The notes under the pieces were generated by a model, which worked only from the letters and a program-made list of their open reading frames with translations, ran no database searches and was not told the DNA's origin. From contig JASANG010003160.1 in NCBI GenBank assembly GCA_030248215.1, positions 122,321 to 186,320 of the forward strand: a stretch of DNA of 64,000 bases. Direction: 5' to 3'. The first letter of the stretch is position 1. Each line of letters opens with the position of its first letter. The position numbers and the translations under genes were made by a program. This stretch comes from Enoplolaimus lenunculus (Eukaryota; Nematoda; Enoplea; Enoplida; Thoracostomopsidae). Shown piece by piece: positions 23,308 through 46,599 of the stretch.

Positions 23308-24313
23308 TACATTTATTGAGCGAAGCTCGAACACACGTAAGCAATTAAGGTAATATGCAAATTAGTTGTTAGCTAACTATTCATTTATCGGTTTTGGAGG
23401 TTTGTAAGCAATTTCCTCAGATTCCTCGCACCCAAAAACCCTTGAGTCACTCTAATAATTTTTGGAATAATTTAAAAAGCCCTAATTTTGTTTTGTCAAT
23501 TAAGCTAATATGCAAATTAGTTATTAGCTAACTATTCAATTATCAGCTTTGGAGGTTTGTCAACAATTTATCCAGATTCTTCGCACCCAAAAACCTTCAG
23601 TAAACCGTAATAATTATTGAAATAATTTAAAAAGTTCTAGTTTTGTCTTGTCAATTAAGCTAATATGCAAATTAACTGTTAGCTAACTATTCAATTATCG
23701 GTTTGGGATGTTTGTAAACTATTTATTCAAATTCCTCGCACCAAATACCCTTTAGTGCTGAAATTATATTGCTTTTAACCTTAATAACCTTAATAATTAG
23801 TGAAATATTGTAAAAAGTCCTAATTTAGGCTTATAAACTATGCTAATATGCAAATTATCTATTAGCTAACTGCTCAATTATCGGTTTTGGAGGTTTGTAA
23901 ACAGTCTACGCAGATTCCTCGCACCCAAAAACCCTTTAATGCTAAAATTAGATTGCTTCTAACTGTAATAATTAGTGAAATATTGTGGAAAGTCCTAATT
24001 TAGGCTTAATTAATTATGCAAATTAGCCTGTAGCTAATAAACAGCTCAAAATCTTAAAACCCCAATGCGAGGTTAACACCCCAGTATGATTGGCTTTCAA
24101 ACAAAAAAAGTTTATTAAAATCGGTTCAGCCGTTCCTGAGATTCTTTTCGGACGGACAGACGGACAGACGGAAGACGGACAGACGGACAGACGGACAGAC
24201 GGACAGACGGACAGACGGACGGACGGACTTCCACCTTTCGACCCCCAAGTACAAAACATAAAACGCTTCGCGTTACTCCGAGCTTCGCTCGGAGTTTCGC
24301 TTCGCTCAATAAG
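23308..24313. mobile_element. ~1-kb TTATTGAGCGAAGC element with internal units
   Basis: Ends TTTATTGAGCGAAGCTCGAA and CTTCGCTTCGCTCAATAAG form an inverted repeat. Inside are five related units anchored on TAATATGCAAATTAG (23351, 23516, 23661, 23844, 24011), 145-183 bp apart and most containing TCGGTTTTGGAGGTTTGT. Next come AAAATCGGTTCAGCCGTTCC and a GACGGACA tract. The last part resembles 3' tails known from RTE-type LINEs, but no reverse transcriptase is present. Confidence 0.65.
24152..24228 (+). repeat. (GACGGACA)n tract
   Basis: About 75 bp of GACGGACAGACGG repeats inside the 23308-24313 element. Confidence 0.95.
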
Positions 24314-24839
24314 CATAACAGCTAAGTGTAAGTCGCTCCAACTGCGCAATCAGTTCGAATCCATGCATTCAAGAATACGGCTATGATCGTCATATTTAGG
24401 GTCTGACTTTGATTAATTTAGTTTCAGGGCCCAAGTTAACAGGGCCCCCATACGATCAAATGAGGTCCCTCAATTGGGATACAGTCGGCCCATAATTTTA
24501 CACTGAGATTCCATGCCGTCTACCGGCATCCTGCATGCAATACATACAATATAGGATGCTTATCGAAAAAAGTCGCGTTCAACTGCAGATTCTATACATT
24601 TTACAGTCTCTAAAGATTTTGAAATAATCAGTATTTGGTTCGATTTTTACGAATGTATAAAACAGGCATTTGGTCAGTCGAGTGACGACCCTAAGGTGCC
24701 GTGGTCACTCTAAAAGTGAAGCAGTGGAGTAATAACCCCGCTCTTTGGATATGGTAGCAGGTGACACTTTGGGATACTGTGACAAATCAGATTTTGACAA
24801 TTACGGTCACGAATGATGTTAGATTTAGAAAATGGTGGG

Positions 24840-25410
24840 TCCAAGATCTAGGGGTACGCTTAAGTCAATGTCTATGCCTAAAACCTAATCCTAAACCTAA
24901 GCCAAATCCGGTTCCTAAACCGAAGCCGAAGCCTAAAGTCCAAGGGTCACAAAAGATCTAATCTATTGTTGAATGGAAGCCTACTTCTAAACGCTAATAC
25001 TGAGTTCACATACATTCATGTTTCCAATATTTAAACACGTACCTATGAAATGCCCTAGGTATAATGTTACAATATGGTTTTAGAATATTGCAAGTAAATG
25101 TTATAAATTATTATATTTAAAAATATTTTTAATATTCGCGAAAACATAAACAATTAAAAATATATTTGTAGGCCTTTGAGGATTAGGTTCAGTGAACAAA
25201 TTCTAAACCTAAGCCTAAAACGCAAAGCCTAAGCCTAAGGCTGAAGGCACCGCCAAAGCGTAGGCTACGCCAGATCCTGCGTCAAAAAGTCTAATTTTTA
25301 CCTAATGCAAAGCCTCTACCTTACCTTATCCTAAACTTATGCCTAAGCCAAATGATTGCCGAATGCTAACCCTAATCTTTAGTCTGAACCTAAGCCTAAT
25401 TCCTAGTAAT
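24840..25410. repeat. Decayed CCTAAG-rich segments
   Basis: Two degenerate CCTAAACCTAAGCC-like stretches (24865-24945, 25195-25400) without recognisable MITE ends. Likely old relatives of the TTAGGC-type family. Confidence 0.5.
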
Positions 25411-25559
25411 TGCTTGCGATGAATACTATTGAAATCAAGAAAATTCAAAATCTTAAATGTCCAACACATGCAAACGCAAAAAGCCATCGCTTATCAGCAT
25501 GGACGGCATGATTTTGGGACGGCAGGAAAGTATACATGGGCCAGTATCTACAAAAGGTC

Positions 25560-25906
25560 TGCTTTCAGTTCCGGCAAAAAAAATCAACCACCGGCTCCAA
25601 CTCCGGAAAGGTTTTTGCCGAAACTTTGGCCAATTTCGTAATAAAATGTTCGTAATCTCATAAAAGTTATGCTGTTCAGCGGCTTGATTTTCAATTTTGG
25701 GTTAATTTTAAAGGCGTTAATTGCGCAGATTTGTTAAAAAGAATTAAACGAATGATTTTTGGACAAAACATTTCTAATTATTGTTAAAGTTTGCAAATTT
25801 AACATTATTTTCATGACCTAATATTGCTTCATCTCCGGTTCCGGCTGATAAAATACTTGCTGACCTTTGGTTCCAGCTCCGGTTTTTCATTTCCGGATAC
25901 AACCAT
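25560..25906. mobile_element. CCGGCTCCGG palindromic MITE, copy 3
   Basis: TTCCGGC..CACCGGCTCCAACTCCGG at the left and CTCCGGTTCCGG, CCAGCTCCGG, TTTCCGGATACAACC at the right, with the AT-rich core shared with 1590-1912. Confidence 0.65.
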
Positions 25907-25943
25907 GATTAGTATATAAGCTTAGCGTGTAAATAAGTACATT

Positions 25944-26127
25944 AGCCAATGTATAGCACAGGTCCGTCACAGTTTAAGTATATTCTTAAGCCTAAACGTA
26001 AGAGTAAAGAATGAGGTTACGCGTAAGCCTAAGTCCAATCATAAGCAACAAAATTAGTCTCAAGCTTAAACTTACTTTATTGTAGTCTCACAGAAAAACG
26101 TTCCGCCTCTGATCATTATATCAGCTA
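25944..26127. mobile_element. TTAGGC-type MITE, degraded
   Basis: AGCCAATGTATAGCACAGGT, then CTTAAGCCTAAACGTAAG and CACAGAAAAACGTTCCGCC; the right end has decayed (GATCATTATATC). Confidence 0.65.
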
Positions 26128-26251
26128 TACAGCGAGGTTCAAGATAGTGCCGACGCTTAAAACGGTTGATTACATACAACGCGCAAAAGTGTAAAAACAA
26201 CAACTTTTTACTCAAATAAACTTATAAAGTTAACCACATATTACTGTCTTA

Positions 26252-26503
26252 CACTGTAAATTCCAATGAGTTGATTAATCAATTCAGCTAGCGAGTTGGT
26301 TATTCCTGCATTAATATCAGTAAACATTAACTCACTCTAGCATAAGTTGATTCTCACTCTGAGTTGAGTTGACTCTGGTTAAGTTGATTAATTAACTCAG
26401 AACGAAGTGAATCAACTCAAAATTATGAGTTCTGATAGTCCTAACTCAAACTGAGTGATTCAACTCATTCTGAGTTAAAATCAACTCACTGAAATGTACA
26501 GTG
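26252..26503. mobile_element. GAGTTGA palindromic MITE, copy 2
   Basis: CACTGTAAATTCCAATGAGT to TCAACTCACTGAAATGTACA-GTG. It starts 31 bp beyond the lectin-gene stop codon and so probably lies in that gene's 3' UTR or at its end. Confidence 0.88.
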
Positions 26504-26534
26504 CACATCGAATATTTACATTTTTCCAAACTTG

Positions 26535-38324
<11,790 letters not shown>

Positions 38325-39219
38325 TTTTAGTATTCTGAAATAAAGGATACTAGACAGCCGGTTTTGCACAATGCGCAAAAGTTAGCGAGTGCACAAACAT
38401 CTTCACACAGTCTTCACGCAGATATTCTTTTCACAGAACATTTAAGTATTCACTGTAAACAAAGTACTGCTGGAAAGTTGCCCGAAATACGTATGTAGGG
38501 CCTTCCATGTTTAATATTTGATATAATGGCCGCACATTAAACTTCGGCGCAATTAACTAATATCTACTGCAGAGTTGCCTATATTTGATTTGGGATGGGT
38601 CTGACTCGGAGTACAAGACTAAATTTAGAAGCCGAACACAGCGAGCAAAACAAGATTTTTTGATGTTTAATTCTAAAAACGACAATAGCGCTTATTTTAC
38701 CTAATCCATTCATTTTTGTCGTGAGAAACAGATATCAGCTGTATACTTCCTTGTATACATTTCCGACAGTTATATTTTATAAGCTGACTATAAAAAATTA
38801 ACACTCTACTTTAGCGTCTACAATGTTTGTTTATCAAGGCGTAATAAAAATTAATTTGACAGAAACATTCATTCCAATATTTCTAGCACCAAGAATGAAT
38901 TTAAGAAAAAACTTCGTTAGTCCAATCATTATTGGTGCACCCAAAATAGGGCCATCACAGCTATGGTTCGTCCGCCAACTGGAGGATCGGACACGTCCAT
39001 TGATTGAAGGAAAACCAAAATTTTCATTTACGATTTAATAGTAAAATTTGCGTTTGGCAACTCTTCTTGCTTCGATCGCAACGTTTCTGAGTATTATTGA
39101 TTGCGAGGCATCATATCAAAAAAATTTCTGCTTCTGCCACTGCAATCACTTATTGTTCGACAATTATTAGCAAAATTATCAAAGATATCAACCGTGTATT
39201 CCTTAAAAAACAAGTTAAA
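38325..39219. other. Upstream region of the lectin gene
   Basis: No exon recognised. The minus-strand CTTTATTTCAG at 38335-38345 could be a cis or trans splice acceptor just upstream of the lectin ATG. Confidence 0.35.
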
Positions 39220-39439
39220 CACTGCAAAAAATGGGGAGTCAAATTGACTCTCTGGGAAATAGGCTTTTCCTGACTACGCAAACTAAGTCAAAATTCGACT
39301 CCGTCAAAGTCAAATTCGACTCACTGAAACGCTAAGTGAGTCGAATTTGACTCTGACGGAGTCGAATTTTACTCAGTTTGTGTAGTCAGGAAAAGCGGAT
39401 TTTCCAGAGAGTCAATTTGACTTCCTATTTTTTACAGTG
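39220..39439. mobile_element. GAGTC palindromic MITE
   Basis: CACTGCAAAAAATGGGGAGT to CTATTTTTTACAGTG, 220 bp, arms pairing through GACTCCGTCAAAGTC and GACTCTGACGGAGTC. Confidence 0.88.
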
Positions 39440-40046
39440 TTTCAGACTGTTTAGTTTTGAGTAATAAACTACAAGAATCAAAATTTGTGTTTGCAAAAAT
39501 TGTTTTGCACTCAAATGTATTAATATTTTATTAATATTGCAAGAAATGTCTTAAATCATTCATGCACAAAATGTATTCAAAAGTTGCCTACAAATCACAA
39601 CGACAGTTTTACCATCATCAGTTCGTACTGCATCTTTGAAGTAAAAAACAAACTAATAAATGTTAATATTATAATTACACTTAATAAATAAACAAAAAAA
39701 AGCTTGCGATCGAAGCGAGCGAGAAGCGAAACGCAATTTTAAACAAAAATCTTGTGTAAAAATTTTGTTTTAAATTCTTTTTGTACAAGCATGGATTGGC
39801 TGATTTCCTTTTTGGATCCATCAGTGCTTGTGGCTTTTTTATTTCACTCTAAAAAGTTTCCACAATATTTTACTAACGTTCAGCTTGGCAGGACCAAAAG
39901 CAACGCTATATATCAATGAGGGGCAAAAACTTGCAGAATCGACCATATTTTAGCGAAATTGCAAGATACCCACTGCAAATGAAAGTGCAATTTAAAATAA
40001 TGTAATTTTTTGTGCTACGGTTTATAGTCAAGAGCCGTGATACAAC

Positions 40047-40294
40047 CACACACAAAAAAGTATTTTTGAATTTATTCAGAAAACTGTTTTCTGTGGCAAA
40101 TCTGACAAGTTTTTCTGATATTTAAGACAATTTTTAAAAAAATAACTGGAAAACGTTTGTTTTCAACCTTTATTTCAAAACTTTTCTGAAATGTTTTCTG
40201 TTATAACAGAAATCGTTTTCAAGTGCACCTTGCTAATTGTTTTTCTTAGATGTAAGAAATTGTTTCTTAAATATCAGAAATATTATTTTGTGTG
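40047..40294. mobile_element. CACACAAAAAAGTA element, copy 1
   Basis: CACACACAAAAAAGTATTTT at the left and ATTATTTTGTGTG at the right, with TTTTCTGTGGCAAATCTGAC inside. Copy 2 at 40667-40904 is very similar. Confidence 0.75.
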
Positions 40295-40666
40295 CACCGT
40301 CTGTTTGAAGTATGCCAGTTCGGCACAGTTAATGCACGCCAGGCTTGCATCTGTGGAGCGGCGCAATTGAGATACAGTTGATAAACGTGCAAATGTGACA
40401 CACTTGGGGCACAGTTGGATTGATCCATTTAGGTTTTCTTGCAGGAGGTTTATTTCAGAACCTAAAAAATGTTATGCTCATGGGACCGTGGTACAGTACA
40501 AGTCAGTTGTAGTACGACTTATTGTCCTTCCGATACACACATCCACACTGCTAACCGGTGCTTCAAGAGTACTGAGCGCTCGGATATTCAACGCACTCGT
40601 TTCCGTACACTTGACGCATCGCAGCAGTGTGCGTCCATTTGTCGAAAAAACTTTAAGCCGTGCTAT

Positions 40667-40904
40667 CACACAAAAAAGTATTTTTGAATTAATTCAGAAA
40701 AGTATTTTCTGTGGCAAATCTGACAAGTTTTTTTTATATTTGACAATTTTTTTAAAAAATAACTGGAAAAGTTTTCAACCTTTATTTCAAAACTTTTCTG
40801 AAATGTTTTCTGTTATAACAGAAAAAGTTTTCAAGTGCATCCTTGCTAATTATTTTCTTAAATGTAAGAAATTGTTTCTTAAATATCAGTAATATTATTT
40901 TGCG
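40667..40904. mobile_element. CACACAAAAAAGTA element, copy 2
   Basis: CACACAAAAAAGTATTTTTG to AATATTATTTTGCG. Same interior as copy 1, 370 bp away in the same orientation. Confidence 0.75.
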
Positions 40905-41193
40905 TCTACAACGATTACTATAGCAAAACGGGGTAACTTATTTTAAACGTTGTGCTAACAAAAGTTTGGTGCCGGTATGCGGCTACTGGTCTGTTTGCAG
41001 TCAAAATGGCAAACTGGCAAATATATAGGTTAGCTTTCATGTACAATTTTAAAAAATATTCATGTTAAAAATTTTGCCAACTGATAAACTCTGCTGTTTG
41101 CCGGAAAATACAGTGATATCGCGCTAGCGGTTGTAAAAGCAAAACGGATAATACGTGTAACATATGGTTTTTGTTTGCGCCGACTGCAAAGCA

Positions 41194-41797
41194 CTATTCA
41201 CACGTGAAAGTTACTGCAGCGAGAACTCGTAGCAGCAAATTGCACGCAGAATTTGTATTTTTTCATCAGCCAATAAGAATGCGGCTGCAATAAATACAGT
41301 GAACTTACATGGTTATTCATCCATGTTTTGATTTTTAATAAATTATTTTACAGCTGCAAGTTTTTTGAATGAGATTTTTGACAAAACTTGCAAGTGCAAG
41401 TTGTCGTTGCAAGTTATCGCAGCAAAAAACTTGCACGTCTGAATAGGGCTTAAAGCACTATGCATACCTGCAAGCTTTTCCAGCACGAACTAGCAGCTGC
41501 AACTTGCACGAGCTTCTTGCAGCTGCAAGTATTTGCATGGGAACATCATTTTCATTCTGATTCTTGACATGAATGAATAATTTGCGGACGACTGCAATAA
41601 ATTTCAAGCATATAAGTTATCAGTTCAACCATTCAAGTGGTTTACAACTGCGTGTGCGAATCAAATTAAACAGCATGAATTCCGGTGAATATTTTGTAGT
41701 GCAAAAACTTCAAAGCTGTTTGGTGTCCAAAGTTGAACATGCAAATTGCATGTGCAAGTTTTTGTTGCAAAAACTTGCACGTGTAAATATGGCTTAA
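41194..41797. mobile_element. TTGCACGTGTGAATAGGGCTT repeats, two adjacent copies
   Basis: 41194-41450 runs AGCACTATTCACACGTGAAA to TTGCACGTCTGAATAGGG-CTT. A second copy, 41460-41797, ends AACTTGCACGTGTAAATATG-GCTT. Both are rich in GCAAGT/ACTTGC. Confidence 0.65.
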
Positions 41798-41808
41798 AAA
41801 GTTTGGCT

Positions 41809-41945
41809 CATGTAAAGATCAAGGGCGGAACGTTTTTCAGTGGGACTATAAAAGAGTAAGCTTAAGCTTTAGACGAATTTTTTGGCTTGTCTTAGGTTTA
41901 GGCTTAAGCGTAGGCTTAGGAATATGTTCATTCTTACGCTTGGTG
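41809..41945. mobile_element. TTAGGC-type MITE, left arm
   Basis: GGCTCATGTAAAGATCAAGG, GTTTTTCAGTGGGACTA, then GGCTTGTCTTAGGTTTAGG. Interrupted at 41946 by the ATATCATATGATAT-type element. Confidence 0.8.
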
Positions 41946-42234
41946 ACAATAAATTAATGGAAAGTTGGACGGCAGAGGCACAAATGTGTTTTCAATACGC
42001 AATGCACACCTGCAAATCGATTCCGACACAAAATAGCTTAAGACATTTGAAAATATATCATATGATATTCGCAGACAATACGTCGAAAATCATATGATAT
42101 TGAAGAACAAAAGGTGACCCACACATGTTAATAGCAGACAAATACGAACTACTGAATGCGATATAGGGTCTATATGCAGTGCAAACGATTTTCCCACGGC
42201 CTGGGTTATAATTTGAACCCCGCATGAGCTTATA
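41946..42234. mobile_element. ATGCGGGG-ended element, copy 2
   Basis: GGAAAGTTGGACGGCAG and CATATGATATTCGCAGACA match 290-480 of the first copy. The right end GGGTTATAATTTGAACCCCG-CAT matches the family terminus. The left terminus is missing. Confidence 0.65.
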
Positions 42235-42901
42235 GTATTCAACAAGATGTAAGAAAAGAAATGTTTACCATAACATACTGAATTATAAAAATCTTTGTGA
42301 CAGTAAAACTATGACTGTGAAAAGACCAAAGTCTAACAGTTCTAAACTTTACAAACAATATATATCGAAAATACCAAATGTACGCCAAAAATCGTCAAAA
42401 ATTTGGGTCAATATTCTGACTCAAGTTTGCATACAGAATTTTTCCGTCAGCTTCTGCTACTTTCGTGGTATAAAACAATGCAAATTATTCCAAGAACATT
42501 TTTACACAATAGCATTTCGGATATCTGGCGGATCTTAGGATACAAATTTTTTCGAATACATATCCTGATATTTTTCATAGTATCCATCTATAATGTGGAA
42601 GTTGTGTTTTTTGCTCCTACAACGCATTATATTCATGATTTTGCACTGGTTTATAATAAAATAATATTTTGACATGCGTCGATTATTTCGGATTAGAAAT
42701 GGTTACCAAAACCAGGACCACATCTTGCAATGCCCTATCCTATCGAACCACAGTGAGGTATCATAAGACTCAAATGAGGCAACGAAACGATTTATTAAGG
42801 GACTATGTGATCCACCGGTGCTCCTTTCTGTTCATCAAGGCCATCCTGTCGTTCGCAAAAGCCTTGTTTAACAGAAAAATAATCCCACTATCTATTCTTA
42901 T
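42235..42901. other. No gene recognised
   Basis: AT-rich sequence with overlapping frames at 42311-42538 and 42669-42977. The latter, 102 codons, has no recognisable motif and runs into the neighbouring MITE, so coding is doubtful. Confidence 0.3.
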
Positions 42902-42902
42902 G

Positions 42903-43054
42903 TGGGGTTCACGTTATAACCGGGGCAGGCGGGACACGGTTTGTCCCATGTTGATTCGAACGATATGGGGTTTATAAGCAGACAAAACGTCACCCAATAG
43001 TCTAATAGGGACAAAACGTATCTCAAGCTGCACCTGTTATAACGTGTACCCCGC
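42903..43054. mobile_element. ATGCGGGG-ended short MITE
   Basis: GTGGGGTTCACGTTATAACC at the left and GTTATAACGTGTACCCCGCA-T at the right pair over about 20 bp, then GACACGGTTTGTCCC with GGGACAAAACGT. About 150 bp. Confidence 0.8.
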
Positions 43055-43453
43055 ATTACTGTGCGTAGTCCTGCAGATTCGATATTTTAAGGAGTCAGAC
43101 CGTTCTGGAAGTGCCAGAATTTAGACTACGTAAATTTTATGCCAGTGTGACCAAAACATTAACTGCGTCAGTCAGAGCTGAGGGAGCGGCGTGCCCTACC
43201 GGGTTGGGGACGACAAACCATTGTAGGATACCTGAAAAAGTGACTAAAGATTGTACACATTAGGCAACATGCTGTTTAGTGGTCATTTTAGCCTGTTACC
43301 GGACATATCAGTGTCGCGGTTGCGTGATACGTTTTGATTTACGAGACGTTTCGGTAAGCAACACTACACTGTCTAAATTAACTTTGTTTATACGTTAGCG
43401 GCAACGCCTAAGTTTGTTCGTTTTGGCTCATCAGCTCTAAGACAAGTATCGTA

Positions 43454-43608
<155 letters not shown>

Positions 43609-43942
43609 TTTATCACATTTCCGTACCCAACAATATTTGTTTGGGGTCAAGTGGTCATGCCACGCCCAACATATTATATACTTCAACAAAATCGCCATAA
43701 TTTTGCGTAATTCCGTTGAGTTGATTCGATTCGGTGATCTCTAATAGATTGAGTTTGATCGTTTCAATATTCGTTAGAGGCACCGGAAGCGGAGTGGGAG
43801 GATGCTTACAAATTAGCAAGTTCTGGGAAAACTACTAGTGTACACCCTCCTATACTTTTTTGAATGGTGAAAAGTGCAAAATAGAGTGAATTCAATCAGG
43901 CCTGTATCCTCATGCGGCCTCGTTTCCTTCGCTCGATTTTCT

Positions 43943-43998
43943 GACCCATGTAAAGATCAGGGGCAAAACGTTTTTCTGAGGGACTGCAATAGAGTAAG
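43943..43998. mobile_element. TTAGGC-type MITE, left terminal fragment
   Basis: GACCCATGTAAAGATCAGGG, GTTTTTCTGAGGGACTGC and AGAGTAAGC, then cut by unrelated sequence near the ACTTAAG element. Confidence 0.7.
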
Positions 43999-44029
43999 CG
44001 AAAGGAATTGCTGCAAAGTTTCTAATAGT

Positions 44030-44377
44030 TTGACTTTTCAATAACTATTTACTAAAGACAATGGCTGCGTGTTGAGTAATTACTTAGCCATTTTGTCATT
44101 TTTAAGAGCGTACTTATGTTAAGCAAATGCTTAAGTTGTTGATCAAATTTGATAAACTATAAATTAACGATTATGTGTACTATCCTTGGTCCGATTGAAA
44201 TTGTACACTTATAATGTCTCCTTAATATAAAGCAAAACTATTAGTTCTTTGTCATGACAATGACCGATATTTGGCGTTTTTTTGGTTATGCTCGAACACT
44301 TAAGTATTCACACTTAAGTCGGCGACTTAAGTAAACTTAAGTAAATACTTAAGTGACGATTTCCGAAACCCAGCCAA
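44030..44377 (-). mobile_element. GGCTGGGTTTCCGAAATC / ACTTAAG MITE, copy 1
   Basis: Ends GATTTCCGAAACCCAGCC, preceded by the GACTTAAGTAAACTTAAGTA palindrome. The interior ATTTGATAAACTATAAATTA and GCGTTTTT blocks match the copies at 54540 and 56480, in inverted orientation. Confidence 0.7.
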
Positions 44378-45180
44378 TATCAGTTAACTCATATCTGATC
44401 GCAATAAATTTTCACATGTCAAATTTCATATGGCTAACATATTCTGTGCTAATATTTAATAGATTTGGTACGAAAACGGTGGTCACAGTCATTTGAATTA
44501 GCGAATAAACAACGAAAACCTAAGTTTCAGGTTGAACTGAAGTATACGACATGAATTATGTAAATAAATAGATTTCCTAAAGCGTTGGATACAATCCTTA
44601 ATTATATACCACTTTATAGCGTCCAAAACTTCGCTGCCGTTCTCATAATCATTTGCGCTAAATATAAGCCTGTATTCAGCTAGCAATCATGAACACTCGA
44701 GTATACCTGAGTAGGTTATACTAACACAACTGTAAAAACCTCACGAGGTTTAGTTTTTAGGATAAATTATTCAAGTATCTTGTAAAAAGTTAGTTCGATT
44801 AAACGTTAGCATAAGCATGCTTATTACGCGAAATCAAGCGAGACTTGTCACAGTATTCATCTGAGACATATACAGTAGTGTTCAAATATCTAATTACAAC
44901 GTGGCTGCAAGTTTTTTCAAAGACTGAATCAGTGGATACGCCAGGATCAATCGGACGCCGTCAGATTGGTTCAAAATTTAAATTTAACGTTGTCATTGAA
45001 GTATGGGATTAGCGCAGGTACAAATTTTCTCATAGATGAAATATATACGGATATACACCCACCAGGAAATCATTGATCAGTCGCGAGTTTTCACTATTAA
45101 TACCCTATAACCTCAGTCGTTTAAGTATATTTGACCGGCGGTATTGTTTTTGTATAATCGCATTTTCATAAGCTAAACAT
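44378..45180. other. No gene recognised
   Basis: AT-rich sequence without repeat or coding signature. Confidence 0.3.
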
Positions 45181-45182
45181 AT

Positions 45183-45383
45183 ACAATAATAATATTAATA
45201 ATAATAACAAAAATGATACTAATAATAATAATAATAATAATAATGATAACAATAATAATAATAACAATAATAATGATAATAATAGCAACAACAATAATAA
45301 TAATAATAATAATAATAATGATAACAATAATAATAATAATAATAACAATAATAATAATGATAATATATAATATATAATAATAA

Positions 45384-45421
<38 letters not shown>
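45183..45421. repeat. (AAT)n imperfect microsatellite
   Basis: About 240 bp of AAT with GATAAC and ATAGCAACAAC interruptions. Confidence 0.96.
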
Positions 45422-45746
45422 CACAAGAATTAACTATGTTTGACTACGATTATATTTCAAAGAACTCGCTAAATGAATCAAAAACTTTTAATCTCAGAGT
45501 GGATTTTGTACAAAATTTATTGCGCAAAACTTTCGTTTGTAACTTGAGAAACGTTTGTTTTCATCCGAATATTTTGGTTTTAATTAATTTAAAGCGTAGC
45601 TGTGCTCATTGAACGATGCTCGTAAACGAATTGTTTCAGTTTTGATTTCTAAAAACAGCTGACATCGTTCATGTATTATGTATCAAGAATTAGCGAAGAT
45701 ATAGCAATGATTTTGACCAAACTGGTCATGTTCTATAAAAAATTTC

Positions 45747-45946
45747 GATCCATGTATAGAATAGGGCCGGCACGTTCGGGGCGGGAGTATTAAGCTCAAG
45801 CTTTAGACTATTATTTTGCTTAGGCTTAGGCTTAGGCTTAAGATATGGCTTAGGTATAAGCTCATCCTTACGCAAGTGCTTAGGCTTAGGCGTAGGTTTA
45901 GGAGTATGCCTATACTATTGTTCCGGCCCAGTTATATACATGGACC
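45747..45946. mobile_element. TTAGGC-type MITE, GTATAGAA subfamily, intact
   Basis: Perfect 8-bp duplication AAAATTTC (45739-45746, 45947-45954). Ends GATCCATGTATAGAATAGGG and GGCCCAGTTATATACATGGA-CC. Interior GCTTAGGCTTAGGCTTAGGC. Confidence 0.93.
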
Positions 45947-46432
45947 AAAATTTCGAAGCAATGTTTTTCTTTTTGCCAATTGAACGAGTTTGTTAACAGA
46001 CGAAAATGACATAAAAACAAGGATTTCACCCCTAAACCAAAATGGCTCTGTTCTTTTCGAAGACAAATATTAATGAAAAATGTATTTTGGTACGTAAAAA
46101 TATTGTATTTTGAAACATTTGATAAACAAAATAATGACATTAATTTTGCCGGATAATCCACTTTAGTTCTAGTATCACGCAAAGTGATATATGAGCACGC
46201 ATTGAACAGGTATCATATTTGTAACTTTTTGAGCTTAAATTATTAATTGCTTGTAAAATGATTGTTGAGTAGAAAGAATTGTTTTTAAATCATAATAACA
46301 GATGGATCACAATCTGTAGCCGTACAAGAATACATTACTGCTTTAAGCCGAGAAGTTGGGACTCAACTAAATGTGGTGTTTTAGCAATAGGGCTGGTAAC
46401 AAATTATTTTGATTGTTAAGCTTTGTTATACC

Positions 46433-46594
46433 AGGCTCGTAGCTAGCTCACCTTGCTAGGGAAGATTAAACCTTTTCCGAATGGGCAAACAAAAGGTTTC
46501 GACGACTTACAAGCAAGGTTGAAAATTTTCTAGGGAGGGTCGACATTCATCCAGGGGGGCTGAGCCTCCCATGGCCTTTTTTTGGCTCACGTGC
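46433..46594. mobile_element. GGGCCCGTAGCC-type repeat, inverted
   Basis: AGGCTCGTAGCTAGCTCACC, then TTTCGACGACTTACAAGCAA and GGGGGGCTGAGCCTCCCATG: the reverse complement of the copies at 31164 and 37411. Confidence 0.65.
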
Positions 46595-46599
46595 CAATG

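Noticed and set aside
42669-42977. 102-codon open frame as a gene
   Set aside because: No recognisable motif, and its end runs into the inverted-repeat end of a MITE.
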